From: Butyrivibrio sp. MB2005
GTDB taxonomy: Bacteria; Bacillota; Clostridia; Lachnospirales; Lachnospiraceae
DNA length: 64,000 bases
NCBI RefSeq assembly: GCF_000424285.1
Contig: NZ_KE384157.1
Span: 1 to 64,000 of the forward strand
Direction of reading: 5' to 3'
Shown here: positions 44,251-54,349 of the stretch, one piece after another
How the letters are laid out: the number at the start of each line of letters is the position of its first letter
Numbering within the stretch: the first letter of the stretch is position 1
Position numbers and translations under genes: made by a program
The notes under the pieces: generated by a model
Told to the model about the DNA's origin: nothing
Database searches by the model: none
What the model saw: the letters and a program-made list of their open reading frames with translations, nothing else

Positions 44251-47200
44251 CTATATCTTTGCAATATCTACAAGCTCTAAAGTATCTTCTTTATATGCAT
44301 CCTCCAAGCTTGTTACCAGCGCTCTTGCTGTATCAAGGGCTGTAATTACATTAACGCCTGTCTCGATTGCTGTGCGGCGGATCAGGAATCCGTCACGGGT
44401 CTTGTCTCGTCCCTGAGTAGGTGTGTCGATTACAAGGTCTATTCTGTGTCCAAGGATAAGGTCGATGACTGTAGGTGATTCCTGACTGATACGGTTGACC
44501 TTACGGGCTTTTACTCCGTTCTCATTAAGGGTATCTGCTGTGGAACGTGTAGCGTAAATTATATAGCCAAGCTTTTCAAAGCGTCTTGCTATATCAATTA
44601 CTTCACCCTTATCAGAATCCTTAACGGTGATGATCATCTGCTTATGCTTGGGAAGCTTTATGCCTGCTCCAAGGAAAGCCTTATAAAGAGCTTCACTGTA
44701 GGATTTGCTGATACCAAGACACTCACCTGTACTCTTCATCTCAGGTCCAAGGCTTATCTCAGCTCCTCTGATCTTTTCAAAGGAGAATACCGGCATCTTG
44801 ATGGCGATGTGCTCAGCTTCAGGCTGAAGTCCCGGTGTGTAGCCAAGGTCTGTGAGTTTTTTGCCCATCATTACCTGTGCTGCCAGATCTACGATTGGAA
44901 TGCCTGTAACCTTACTGATGTAAGGAACAGTTCTTGATGATCTGGGGTTAGCCTCGATGATGTAAACCTCATCTCCCACCGCGATAAACTGTACATTTAT
45001 AAGTCCGATTACATGAAGAGCCTTTGCAAGTCTCTCTGTATAATCAGCGATAGTCTGCTTGACCTTATCTGAAAGTGACTGTGCAGGATAAACTGAAATT
45101 GAGTCACCGGAGTGAATACCTGATCTCTCGATATGCTCCATGATACCTGGGATAACGATGTTCTCTCCGTCGCAAACCGCATCAACTTCAGTCTCAACAC
45201 CCTGAAGATATTTATCTACCAGGATGGGGTGATCCTGAGCAATTCTGTTGATGATGTTAATGAACTCTTCAATCTCCTGATCGGAAAGTGCTATCTGCAT
45301 GCCCTGTCCGCCAAGTACGTATGAAGGTCTTACAAGTACGGGATAGCCAAGTCTGTTTGCAACTTCCTTTGCTTCCTCTGCGGTATAAACTGTAGCACCC
45401 TCAGCGCGCTTAATTCCTGTCTCTTCAAGGATTCTGTCAAAGATCTCTCTATCCTCAGCAGCATCAACATCCTCTGCTTTGGTTCCGTAGATCTTAACAC
45501 CCATTTTCATAAGGTCCTGAGTGAGCTTGATGGCTGTCTGTCCGCCGAACTGAACCACAGCTCCGTCGGGCTTTTCAAGTCTTACTATATTCTCCACATC
45601 CTCAGGTGTAAGAGGCTCAAAATAAAGCTTATCTGCTATATCAAAGTCAGTTGAAACCGTCTCAGGGTTGTTGTTGATGATGATGGTCTCATAGCCTTCT
45701 TTTTCAAAAGCCCATGTAGCGTGAACTGAGCAATAGTCGAACTCGATACCCTGACCGATTCTGATGGGACCTGAACCGAGAACCAGTATCTTCTTTTTGC
45801 CTGATCCCTCTCCTGCTGCTTCATTCTCCTCATCGCTGTCTCCGTAAACTGAGTAGTAGTAAGGAGTCTCAGCCGCGAACTCTGCAGCGCAGGTATCAAC
45901 CAGCTTGTAGGCAGCCTTAATTCCATAGAAATCTCTAAGACCTTTGATGGTCTCTACTGAGAATCTTGTAAGTCTGCTTATTACTTTATCCGGATACTCA
46001 AGTCTCTTAGCCTTAAGAAGAGTGTCATAGCTTATGATCTTCTTAGCTTCTTCGAATTCAGGTACGTTTTCTTCAGAGACCTTATGTCTTGCTATGGTGC
46101 TCTTTTCACCGAGTCTTAAAAGCTTAAGCTCCATCTTTACCAGTGTGTGGATCTTGTCGATGAACCAGTGGTCGATCATTGTGATCTCGTGGATCTCATC
46201 ATGGCTCATGCCGCGGCGAAGTGCCTCAGCGATAACCCATATTCTCTGGTCATCCACAACTGTAAGTCGATCTTTTAATTCATCATCATCAAGATCTGAA
46301 AAATCGTAGCTTGTAAGGCAGTCCACATGCTGCTCCAGTGAACGGATTGCCTTCATCATTGCACCTTCAAAATTGGTGCAGATACTCATTACCTCACCGG
46401 TAGCCTTCATCTGAGTTGTAAGGGTACGCTTAGCTGTAATGAATTTATCAAAAGGAAGTCTCGGGAACTTCACTACACAGTAATCCAGTGTGGGCTCAAA
46501 GCTTGCGTAGGTTTTTCCTGTGATGGCATTCTTGATCTCATCAAGGGTATAGCCCAGGGCTATCTTTGCTGCAACCTTGGCAATGGGATAACCTGTTGCC
46601 TTAGATGCAAGAGCTGATGAACGGCTAACTCTGGGGTTAACCTCGATTACACAGTACTCAAAGCTTGTGGGATGAAGCGCAAACTGTACGTTACATCCAC
46701 CTGTGATCTGCAGCTCGTCGATGATGTTAAGAGCTGCGCTTCTGAGCATCTGATACTCTTTATCGGTAAGTGTCTGAGAAGGTGCAACTACGATACTGTC
46801 ACCTGTGTGAACTCCGACAGGGTCGATGTTCTCCATGTTGCAGACTGTGATGCAGTTACCTGCACTGTCTCGCATTACCTCGTACTCTATTTCCTTCCAG
46901 CCTGCGATGCAGCGCTCAACAAGAACCTCGTTTGCTCTTGAAAGTCTGAGTCCGTTTTCAAGGATTTCCTCACACTCTAATCTGTTGTGAGCGATACCGC
47001 CGCCTGATCCGCCAAGAGTAAATGCAGGACGAAGAACTACAGGGTATCCGATTTTCTCTGCAAATGCTACACCGTCATCCACGTTATGTACTACAAGTGA
47101 TGCTGCACAGGGCTCGCCGATCTTCTCCATGGTATCCTTGAATTCCTGGCGGTCCTCAGCTTTCTTGATGGTCTCTGCTGTTGTACCAAGAAGCTTTACT

Positions 47201-47535
47201 CCGTGTGATGCAAGGAATCCTGATTCCGCAAGCTCCATACCAAGGTTAAGTCCTGCCTGTCCACCAAGGGTAGGAAGCACGCTGTCGGGCTTTTCCTTTT
47301 CAATGATCTGCTCAAGTACTTTCACTGTGAGGGGCTCGATATAAACCTCATCAGCGATATCTTTATCTGTCATAATGGTTGCAGGGTTGGAGTTAACAAG
47401 GACAACCTCAATGCCCTCCTCCTTAAGGGAACGGCAGGCCTGAGTTCCTGCATAGTCGAACTCCGCTGCCTGGCCGATTACAATCGGTCCCGAACCTATA
47501 ACCAAAACTTTTTTCACATCTTTATTCTTTGGCAT
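44251..47535 (-). CDS. carB: carbamoyl-phosphate synthase large subunit
   Basis: A 1094-residue large subunit. Two ATP-grasp halves are seen: GSGPIVIGQAAEFDYAG at the N terminus and the same-type GSGPIRIGQGIEFDY near residue 585; each has the LGGQAGLN or FGGQTAIK pattern and IEVNPR or IEANPR metal-binding motif. The C-terminal MGS-like domain (about 950-1094) includes ARRFEKLGYIIYATRST, the likely allosteric site. A short acidic insertion (DSDEENEAAGEGSG) sits at the junction. It makes carbamoyl phosphate from ammonia, bicarbonate and two ATP for pyrimidine and arginine synthesis. Confidence 0.97.
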   Translation of the reverse strand: MPKNKDVKKVLVIGSGPIVIGQAAEFDYAGTQACRSLKEEGIEVVLVNSNPATIMTDKDIADEVYIEPLTVKVLEQIIEKEKPDSVLPTLGGQAGLNLGMELAESGFLASHGVKLLGTTAETIKKAEDRQEFKDTMEKIGEPCAASLVVHNVDDGVAFAEKIGYPVVLRPAFTLGGSGGGIAHNRLECEEILENGLRLSRANEVLVERCIAGWKEIEYEVMRDSAGNCITVCNMENIDPVGVHTGDSIVVAPSQTLTDKEYQMLRSAALNIIDELQITGGCNVQFALHPTSFEYCVIEVNPRVSRSSALASKATGYPIAKVAAKIALGYTLDEIKNAITGKTYASFEPTLDYCVVKFPRLPFDKFITAKRTLTTQMKATGEVMSICTNFEGAMMKAIRSLEQHVDCLTSYDFSDLDDDELKDRLTVVDDQRIWVIAEALRRGMSHDEIHEITMIDHWFIDKIHTLVKMELKLLRLGEKSTIARHKVSEENVPEFEEAKKIISYDTLLKAKRLEYPDKVISRLTRFSVETIKGLRDFYGIKAAYKLVDTCAAEFAAETPYYYSVYGDSDEENEAAGEGSGKKKILVLGSGPIRIGQGIEFDYCSVHATWAFEKEGYETIIINNNPETVSTDFDIADKLYFEPLTPEDVENIVRLEKPDGAVVQFGGQTAIKLTQDLMKMGVKIYGTKAEDVDAAEDREIFDRILEETGIKRAEGATVYTAEEAKEVANRLGYPVLVRPSYVLGGQGMQIALSDQEIEEFINIINRIAQDHPILVDKYLQGVETEVDAVCDGENIVIPGIMEHIERSGIHSGDSISVYPAQSLSDKVKQTIADYTERLAKALHVIGLINVQFIAVGDEVYIIEANPRSSRTVPYISKVTGIPIVDLAAQVMMGKKLTDLGYTPGLQPEAEHIAIKMPVFSFEKIRGAEISLGPEMKSTGECLGISKSYSEALYKAFLGAGIKLPKHKQMIITVKDSDKGEVIDIARRFEKLGYIIYATRSTADTLNENGVKARKVNRISQESPTVIDLILGHRIDLVIDTPTQGRDKTRDGFLIRRTAIETGVNVITALDTARALVTSLEDAYKEDTLELVDIAKI

Positions 47536-47559
47536 GTTATATCCTTTCCAAAAATATTT

Positions 47560-47609
47560 ACCCTCATCTGGCGCTACGCGCCACCTTCTCCCTCTAAGGG
47601 AGAAGGCTT
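47560..47609. repeat. palindromic repeat unit between carA and carB
   Basis: CCCTCATCTGGCGCTACGCG then CCACCTTCTCCCTCTAAGGG and AGAAGG. The unit is highly similar to the start of the array at 48828-49003. It contains GGCGCTACGCGCC and CCTTCTCCCTNNNAGGGAGAAGG palindromes. Confidence 0.85.
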
Positions 47610-48809
47610 TTATTTGCGCATCATATCAATAAACCTATCAAACAGATATCCGCTGTCCTGGGGGCCGCAGCAGGCTTCCGGATGGAACTGAACTGTGAAA
47701 ATATTTTTGCCCACATATTTAAGACCTTCGTTAGTTCCGTCATTTACATTGACGAAGGCCGGTACAGCGATGCTCTTATCAAGCGTATCTGTATTCACAA
47801 CATAACCGTGGTTCTGTGATGATATGTAAACTCTTCCGGTTTCAAGATCCTTAACGGGATGATTACCGCCGCGGTGTCCGTATTTCATCTTGTAGGTATC
47901 AGCACCTGTAGCAAGGGCCATAAGCTGATGTCCAAGGCAGATTGCAAAAATCGGCACATCTGATGCGTAAAGTTTCTTGATCTGCTCAATGACTCCCGTG
48001 CACTCCTTGGGATCACCGGGGCCGTTACTAAGCATGATTCCGTCGGGCTTATCCTTAAGAATCTCCTCAGCGGTCGTATCCTGAGGATAAACTGTAACGT
48101 CACATCCTCTTGCTGCAAGGGATGCTGCGATATTGTCCTTTGCACCCACATCAAGAAGTGCAACCTTTAGTCCTTTTCCGTTAAGCTCTCTTACAAGGCT
48201 GGGACGCTTTTCTCTCTTGGAAAGGTCACCCTTAAGTGATGCCTCAAAGTCTTCTTTTTTGAAAACAGCGCTTCCTGAAAGAGGTCCGTTATCACTGAGG
48301 TCTTTGCTTCCTGCGATGAACTTTTTCTCTTTGCAGGATACCTTCTCAACAACCTTACCTGTGTTATATGCCTTGAGCTTCGGGATGATCTCATCCACGT
48401 TGTAGTTCTCATTAGTGGTGATCATGCCGTTCATTGTTCCTTTTTCACGAAGGATGCGAACAAGTTTCCTGGTGTCTATTCTCTCAATTCCGGGAATGTC
48501 ATATTCTTCAAGGAATTCCTGAATTGTCTCATCACATCTGAAATTAGATGCAACATCGGACAGTTCTCTTACTATCACGCCGTCAAGCCAGATTCGCTCT
48601 GACTCCATGTCGTCTTTACACACGCCGTAATTACCGATAAGCGGATAAGTCATGCAGACAGCCTGTCCTGCATAGGATGGATCTGTAAATACTTCAGTAT
48701 AGCCTGCCATGGAAGTGTTAAAAACGATCTCGCTTATAACTTCCTTTTTGGCGCCTATGGCATGCCCCTTAAAAACAGTGCCATCCTCCAAAATCAAAAA
48801 TGCTTTCAT
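47610..48809 (-). CDS. carA: carbamoyl-phosphate synthase small subunit
   Basis: A 399-residue glutamine amidotransferase subunit that supplies ammonia to CarB. The N-terminal CPSase domain opens with LILEDGTVFKG; the class I GATase has the nucleophile in AICLGHQLMAL and the His-Glu pair in VQFHPEACCGPQD. The family's usual length is about 360; an extension of about 30 residues lies between the domains (KKFIAGSKDLSDNGPLS region). AGGAGG precedes the ATG. Same operon as carB, separated by one repeat unit. Confidence 0.96.
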   Translation of the reverse strand: MKAFLILEDGTVFKGHAIGAKKEVISEIVFNTSMAGYTEVFTDPSYAGQAVCMTYPLIGNYGVCKDDMESERIWLDGVIVRELSDVASNFRCDETIQEFLEEYDIPGIERIDTRKLVRILREKGTMNGMITTNENYNVDEIIPKLKAYNTGKVVEKVSCKEKKFIAGSKDLSDNGPLSGSAVFKKEDFEASLKGDLSKREKRPSLVRELNGKGLKVALLDVGAKDNIAASLAARGCDVTVYPQDTTAEEILKDKPDGIMLSNGPGDPKECTGVIEQIKKLYASDVPIFAICLGHQLMALATGADTYKMKYGHRGGNHPVKDLETGRVYISSQNHGYVVNTDTLDKSIAVPAFVNVNDGTNEGLKYVGKNIFTVQFHPEACCGPQDSGYLFDRFIDMMRK

Positions 48810-48827
48810 TCGCTCCTCCTATAATTA

Positions 48828-49003
48828 GCCCTCATCCGGCGCTACGCGCCACCTTCTCCCAGAGGGAGAAGGCTTTTCTCATCTGCCTTCCCCCTCTGGG
48901 AGAAGGCTTTTCTCATCTGCTTTCCCCCTCTGAGGGAAGGCTTTTTCTCATCTGCCTTCCCCCCTCTGGGGGAAGGTGTCAGACGAAGTCTGACGGATGA
49001 GGG
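48828..49003. repeat. palindromic repeat array between purL and carA
   Basis: It opens with CCCTCATCCGGCGCTACGCG and closes with GACGGATGAGGG, so the outer ends form an inverted repeat. Inside are about four direct units of 33-35 bases: CTTCCCCCTCTG-GG-GAAGGCTTTTCTCATCTG with variable base counts. The whole can fold into a large stem. Dispersed repeats of this type are common in related genomes. Confidence 0.9.
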
Positions 49004-49005
49004 TC

Positions 49006-52000
49006 TTATTTGTAGTACTTCACACCACTCTCAAATATCTTCATATCCTGCTCACCGAAGATATTTACTGCTACGCCGTCACCGCGACGCTCTGAGTGAC
49101 ACATCTTACCAAGACATCTTCCGTCCGGTGATGTGATACCTTCAACAGCCATGTAGGAACCGTTGATGTTCCAAAGGTTATCAAGATGTACCTGTCCATC
49201 GGGATCGCAGTACTGAGTTGCAATCTGTCCGTTCTCAAAGAGCTTCTTAAGAACGTCTGTAGGTGCTACGAAACGTCCCTCACCGTGTGAAGCGGGATTG
49301 GTGTAAACACCGCCAAGCTCAGCGTCCTGCATCCAGGGTGACTTGTTACTTACAACCTTGAGGTAAGCCATGGTTGAGATATGGCGTCCGATTGTATTGA
49401 AGGTAAGTGTAGGACTATCCGGTGTCTGACCGGTAACTTCGCCGTTAGGTACAAGGCCAAGCTTGATCATAGCCTGGAATCCGTTACAGATACCAAGTGC
49501 AAGACCGTCTCTGTTCTGAAGAAGGTCGTTAACTGCTTCCTTGATGCTCTCGTTCTGGAAGGCTGTTGCAAAGAACTTAGCACTTCCGTCAGGCTCATCA
49601 CCTGCAGAGAAGCCGCCGGGGAACATGATGATCTGTGCCTGTTCGATTGACTTCTTGAACTCAGCAACAGACTCTATGATGTCCTGTGCGTTTCTGTTTC
49701 TGAAAATCTTAACTATTGTATCAGCGCCTGCTCTCTCAAAAGCCTGAGCTGAATCGTATTCACAGTTACTGCCGGGGAATACAGGTATGAAGACTGTAGG
49801 CTTTGCAACCTTGTTCTTGCATACATAAACCTCGGAAGCCTTGTATTCTTTTGTAAGTGCGCCGTCATCAAAGATGCTCTTTTTATCTGCGCTATCTGTA
49901 TCATCCTCGGAAACAGGTGCAACTGAAGGAAATACTTTTTCAAGCTTGTTCTTCCAGTTTGCAAGTGCATCCTCTTCAGAGATCACTACATCGCCAACAG
50001 TGAACTTGCCATCATCTGTTACAACACCGATCTCTCTTGCTTCTCTGAGAGCAAGTACATCGCCTGCCTTATCTGCAGGAACCTCAAGAAGGATGTTACC
50101 GATTCTGTTGGTGAAGAGGTCTTCATTCTTTACACAGCCTGCGATTTTTACACCAAAGCCGTTACCAAATGCCATGCGGCTGATTGCTGCTGCAACGCCG
50201 TAGCAGTCGATAGCGTAAGCTGCTTTTACATAGCCCTTCTGCATGAGGTCGTGGATCTCATCATAGCGAGCCATAACCTTTTCATAATCAGGAAGGTCAA
50301 ACTCATCTCTGTCGATAGGAAGCTCGATGAGCATATCTCCTGCTGCCTTCAGCTCAGGTGTGATTACATCCTTACCCTTTGCAACATCTACTGCGAAGGA
50401 AACAAGTGTAGGCGGAACGTTGATCTCGCCTGATGCTCTCTTTTCATCACCTTCGTAGAAGAAGGAGCCTGACATTGAATCCTTACCGCCGATTGAAGCG
50501 ATACCGAATCTCAGCTGAGCTTCAAAGGATCCAAGAAGTGCTGTGAGAGGCTGACTCCATCTGGTCTTGTCAGCTGTCATTCTCTGGAAGTACTCCTGGA
50601 ATGTAAGGTGGAGGTTCTTGTAGTCACCACCAGTAGCCACGATTCTTGCAACTGACTCTGTTACTGCGTAAGCTGCGCCGTGATAAGGGCTCCACTTTGA
50701 AAGATAAGGATCAAAGCCGTAAGCCATCATTGTAACTGTATCTGTCTTGCCGCCAAGAACAGGAAGTTTTGCAACCATAGCCTGTGTCTCTGTCAGCTGA
50801 TATTTTCCGCCGTATGGCATTGTAACTGTGCCTGCACCGATAGATGAATCGAACATCTCAACAAGGCCCTTCTGTGAGCAGACATTCAAATCTTCCATCT
50901 CGGCAAGCCATGCCTTTTTAACATCATTCTCTGCAAGGGCCTTGGCTGCACCCTCACTTGCGATTTTATCTAAATAGTTATCTTCCTTGGAGGGAATGAG
51001 AACTTCAACTTCTGTCTCCTGGTGAGCTCCGTTGGTATCAAGGAAAGAACGCTTGATATCTACGATTTTCTTACCTCTCCACTTAAGGACAAGTCTGGGC
51101 TCCTCTGTAACAACTGCAACCTTAACTGCTTCAAGGTTCTCCTCAGCCGCATATTCAAGGAACTTATCAACCTGAGAAGGATCAACAACAACTGCCATTC
51201 TCTCCTGTGACTCAGAGATCGCAAGCTCTGTTCCATCAAGACCTGCGTACTTCTTCGGAACCTTATCAAGATCAACATCGAGACCGTCTGCCAGCTCACC
51301 GATAGCAACGGATACGCCGCCGGCACCAAAGTCGTTACACTTCTTAATAAGCTCAGAAACCTCAGGTCTTCTGAAAAGTCTCTGCAATTTGCGCTCTGTA
51401 GGTGCGTTACCCTTCTGAACCTCAGCACCGCAGGTAAGGATTGAATCTGCTGTGTGTGCCTTGGACGAACCTGTAGCACCGCCGCAGCCATCACGTCCTG
51501 TACGTCCGCCAAGAAGAACGATGATATCTCCGGGATCTGAGCTCTCACGGATTACATGCTCCTGAGGAGCAGCACCCATAACCGCACCGATCTCCATACG
51601 CTTTGCAGCGTAGTCGGGATGATAAACTTCTTTTACATAGCCTGTTGCAAGACCAATCTGGTTACCATAGCTTGAATAACCTGCTGCTGCGCCGCGAACA
51701 AGCTTTTTCTGTGAAAGCTTACCGTTAAGAGTATCAGCAACTGGAACTGTGGGATCAGCCGCACCTGTTACACGCATTGCCTGATATACATAACCTCTTC
51801 CTGAAAGGGGATCTCTGATAGCACCGCCAAGACATGTAGCAGCGCCACCGAAGGGCTCGATCTCAGTAGGATGGTTGTGAGTTTCGTTTTTGAAAAATAC
51901 AAGCCAGTTCTCTGTTACAGGGCCGTTGCCGTAGTCAACATCCACAGGAACAACTACTGTGCAGGCATTGTTCTCCTCAGACTCTTCCATGTCTGTGAGC

Positions 52001-52881
52001 TTGCCGTCTTTTTTCAGCTTCTTCATACCCATAAGAGCGATGTCCATAAGTGAAATGAACTTCTCGCTGCGCTTTGCGGGATCTGCGTAAACATCCTCTC
52101 TTGCGCTAAGATACTTATCATAGGAAGCCTTGATAGGCGCCTGATAAAAGCCCTCGTCGAAGCTTACACTCTTAAGCTCTGTGCCGAAGGTTGTATGACG
52201 GCAATGGTCAGACCAGTATGTATCAAGAACGCGAATCTCTGTCATTGAAGGATCGCGCTTTTCATCATTATGGAAGTACTGCTGAATCCACTTGAAATCG
52301 TTGAAGGTCATGGCAAGACCGAATGACTCGTAGAGCTTTTTAAGCTCATTCTCAGCCATATCCTTAAAGCCATCAAGAATCTTTACATCCTCAGGCTCAT
52401 CAAATACATCCACAAGTGTCTCGGGCTTTGCTTCATCTGCGATTCTGGAATCAACAGGGTTCATGGTGTAATCCTGAATCTGCTTAAGCTCAGCATCTGT
52501 GATATCGCCGATAAGCATATATGTAACTGCAGTGCGGATAACAGGCTCCTCGTCACCCTTTATAAAGCGAACGCACTGAACAGCAGAGTCAGCTCTCTGG
52601 TCGAACTGTCCGGGAAGTGCCTCAACGCTGAATACTTTTGCTCCTTCCGGAATCTCGATCTCCTCACGATAAAGGATATCAACAGGGGGCTCAGAAAAAA
52701 CTGTGGTGCATGCCTTTTCAAAGACCTCATCGGAAACATTCTCCACATCATAGCGGATGAATTCCCTTACCTTGGACACACTCTTAATACCGAGATAGCT
52801 TTTGATCTCGCTCTTAAGTTCCTTTGCCTTTCCGGCATAGGGTGCCTTTTTTTCAACATAGATTCGTCTGACTTTGCTCAT
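49006..52881 (-). CDS. purL: phosphoribosylformylglycinamidine synthase (single chain)
   Basis: A 1291-residue enzyme of the clostridial large FGAM synthase type. The N terminus is a PurS-like domain; two AIRS-type halves follow with SDHCRHTTF, KNETHNHPTEIEPFGGAATC-type active site (ETHNHPTEIEP), and DFGAGGVSVA; the C-terminal glutamine amidotransferase has FPGSNCEYD, MFPGGFSAGDE, LGICNGFQ with nucleophile Cys, and SHGEGRF with His and Glu. It converts FGAR, glutamine and ATP to FGAM in purine synthesis. AGGAGGAGATTT precedes the start. Acting alone; purQ and purS are not needed. Confidence 0.96.
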   Translation of the reverse strand: MSKVRRIYVEKKAPYAGKAKELKSEIKSYLGIKSVSKVREFIRYDVENVSDEVFEKACTTVFSEPPVDILYREEIEIPEGAKVFSVEALPGQFDQRADSAVQCVRFIKGDEEPVIRTAVTYMLIGDITDAELKQIQDYTMNPVDSRIADEAKPETLVDVFDEPEDVKILDGFKDMAENELKKLYESFGLAMTFNDFKWIQQYFHNDEKRDPSMTEIRVLDTYWSDHCRHTTFGTELKSVSFDEGFYQAPIKASYDKYLSAREDVYADPAKRSEKFISLMDIALMGMKKLKKDGKLTDMEESEENNACTVVVPVDVDYGNGPVTENWLVFFKNETHNHPTEIEPFGGAATCLGGAIRDPLSGRGYVYQAMRVTGAADPTVPVADTLNGKLSQKKLVRGAAAGYSSYGNQIGLATGYVKEVYHPDYAAKRMEIGAVMGAAPQEHVIRESSDPGDIIVLLGGRTGRDGCGGATGSSKAHTADSILTCGAEVQKGNAPTERKLQRLFRRPEVSELIKKCNDFGAGGVSVAIGELADGLDVDLDKVPKKYAGLDGTELAISESQERMAVVVDPSQVDKFLEYAAEENLEAVKVAVVTEEPRLVLKWRGKKIVDIKRSFLDTNGAHQETEVEVLIPSKEDNYLDKIASEGAAKALAENDVKKAWLAEMEDLNVCSQKGLVEMFDSSIGAGTVTMPYGGKYQLTETQAMVAKLPVLGGKTDTVTMMAYGFDPYLSKWSPYHGAAYAVTESVARIVATGGDYKNLHLTFQEYFQRMTADKTRWSQPLTALLGSFEAQLRFGIASIGGKDSMSGSFFYEGDEKRASGEINVPPTLVSFAVDVAKGKDVITPELKAAGDMLIELPIDRDEFDLPDYEKVMARYDEIHDLMQKGYVKAAYAIDCYGVAAAISRMAFGNGFGVKIAGCVKNEDLFTNRIGNILLEVPADKAGDVLALREAREIGVVTDDGKFTVGDVVISEEDALANWKNKLEKVFPSVAPVSEDDTDSADKKSIFDDGALTKEYKASEVYVCKNKVAKPTVFIPVFPGSNCEYDSAQAFERAGADTIVKIFRNRNAQDIIESVAEFKKSIEQAQIIMFPGGFSAGDEPDGSAKFFATAFQNESIKEAVNDLLQNRDGLALGICNGFQAMIKLGLVPNGEVTGQTPDSPTLTFNTIGRHISTMAYLKVVSNKSPWMQDAELGGVYTNPASHGEGRFVAPTDVLKKLFENGQIATQYCDPDGQVHLDNLWNINGSYMAVEGITSPDGRCLGKMCHSERRGDGVAVNIFGEQDMKIFESGVKYYK

Positions 52882-52919
52882 AAATCTCCTCCTATATTAA
52901 CGCCAGTCTATAATTAACT

Positions 52920-52985
52920 TAGTCCGTTCGGATACGGATACAGTAACCGACCAAAATACGGTCGCTAACTGTAACCAGCTCCAGG
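52920..52985. promoter_or_regulatory. palindromic stretch before purL
   Basis: On the minus strand ACAGTTAGCGACC and GGTCGGTTACTGT form an imperfect palindrome, followed by TCCGTATCCGAACGGA, also palindromic and containing CCGAAC, the core of the B. subtilis PurR box. It may be a regulator site for PurR or the adjacent TetR protein. One core alone is weak evidence. Confidence 0.35.
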
Positions 52986-53037
52986 TTAAATAAATGTATA
53001 AAATAAATGCTCCAAGAAAAATATAATTCTCGAAGCA

Positions 53038-53625
53038 TCAATTACCACCGGGCATTAAGCCCTCCAATATATACAAAAGCTCACGGTCAACCGCGGCCTC
53101 GCTAACACCGATAGTTTTAGCGGAAACTTTAAGACCCTCAACCACATACATGAGATTGCGGGCACATCCATAGGGATCAGCACAGATGAATTCACCTGCA
53201 CGAACACCATTTTCAATTAATGTCTGAACAATCTGGATACCGGCTTCGAACTGTTTGCGAAGCGGATTGTCTCCAGCTGCTATATCTTTTTCTGCGAAAT
53301 ATTCATAAGAAGCAAGAACAAGACTCTTCTTGCGAAGAATCTCCTTTTTCTGCTCTTTCAAGAAAAGAGCCAGCATATCGCCGGCAGTAGCGTCTCCTGT
53401 GAGCGCTTTTGAGATAGCTTCATCATCGTCATCATCGGGTTCATCAGACAGTACGGCAAGGAAAATCTCCTCAGTGGATGAGAAATAGAGATAAAGGCCT
53501 CCACGGCTGATGTCACAAGCTTCCACGACATCCTTCATGGTGACGTTCTTAAATCCCTTTTCTGAAAATACCTCACGGGCTTTTTTCAGAATGTATTTTC
53601 TTTTCTGAGCAGACTTCTCACTCAT
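53038..53625 (-). CDS. TetR/AcrR family transcriptional regulator
   Basis: A 195-residue repressor. The N-terminal HTH is AREVFSEKGFKNVTMKDVVE then CDISRGGLYLYFSSTEEIF, the standard TetR pattern. The helical ligand-binding domain differs from known members. The target is unknown; palindromes lie in the 157-base gap to purL, and self-regulation is another option. GGGAGC precedes the ATG. It ends the transcript with the small gene upstream, whose stop is 17 bases before this start. Confidence 0.92.
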   Translation of the reverse strand: MSEKSAQKRKYILKKAREVFSEKGFKNVTMKDVVEACDISRGGLYLYFSSTEEIFLAVLSDEPDDDDDEAISKALTGDATAGDMLALFLKEQKKEILRKKSLVLASYEYFAEKDIAAGDNPLRKQFEAGIQIVQTLIENGVRAGEFICADPYGCARNLMYVVEGLKVSAKTIGVSEAAVDRELLYILEGLMPGGN

Positions 53626-53642
53626 TCAAAAGCTCCCGTTAA

Positions 53643-54110
53643 TTAGTAAGACATCGTTCCCCAAAAATGAATCAGATCATCCATTTTAAAAACCAGTGCG
53701 TACAGGACTCCGGTGTAAACACCCTCTGCCCAAACAGTACCCTTGGTCATTCCCTCCAGAATGTATCTGGAAAGCAGTCCCGCAAGATCGTCCATATCGG
53801 TTATCTCAGCATTCTCAATGAACTTAAGCTCATCCTTATAATTGGTGATATGATTTCTTGAATACACATAGTGATAATTGCGATTTATCATACCTGTCTG
53901 CTGAGCCTGCTTGACGAAACTAAGAAGCGTCGAATCATAAACAGGAAATGGCATTGAATTGGATAATTCGCTGTTGGAATAGCTCTCTGCCACCTGCTGC
54001 TTGGTGTGTTCCTTAAGCCAGTCGATGTAAGGTGCAAGTGTCGCCACATCGTCCTTGTATCTGGCTAAAATATCCTCTACACTGTTTTCGCCGTCTTTTC
54101 CTTCAAACAT
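53643..54110 (-). CDS. uncharacterised protein, possibly DUF6508
   Basis: A 155-residue cytoplasmic protein. The segment LSRYILEGMTKGTVWAEGVYTG and the following VLYALVFKMDDLI resemble DUF6508 as I remember it, a family of unknown role. The first 40 residues are helical. GAGGGGGCGG stands before the ATG. It is in line with the TetR gene and probably co-transcribed. Confidence 0.6.
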   Translation of the reverse strand: MFEGKDGENSVEDILARYKDDVATLAPYIDWLKEHTKQQVAESYSNSELSNSMPFPVYDSTLLSFVKQAQQTGMINRNYHYVYSRNHITNYKDELKFIENAEITDMDDLAGLLSRYILEGMTKGTVWAEGVYTGVLYALVFKMDDLIHFWGTMSY

Positions 54111-54325
54111 GTAACCGCCCCCTCACATTTAGTCGAAAATGTTTCCTAAATTCAAAGAAAAATCCCCCGGAACTCTTTTATCTCAAAGAATTATAACATA
54201 AGAGATAAAAATGTGAAGATGGCAAATTGTTCAATTAATAGTTTTATGAAATGCAGGTTGCTGACATATTTGTGCACATGGGTTTCCAGAACAAAAATGT
54301 CCTTTTTATAATAGAAATAAAGAAT

Positions 54326-54349
54326 AAGAAGGGCATCTCAGCCCTTCTT
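54326..54349 (-). terminator. terminator overlapping the stop of the giant protein gene
   Basis: AAGAAGGGC pairs with GCCCTTCTT; the TGA stop (54338-54340) lies in the loop. ATTCTTTATTTC follows on the minus strand. Confidence 0.8.
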
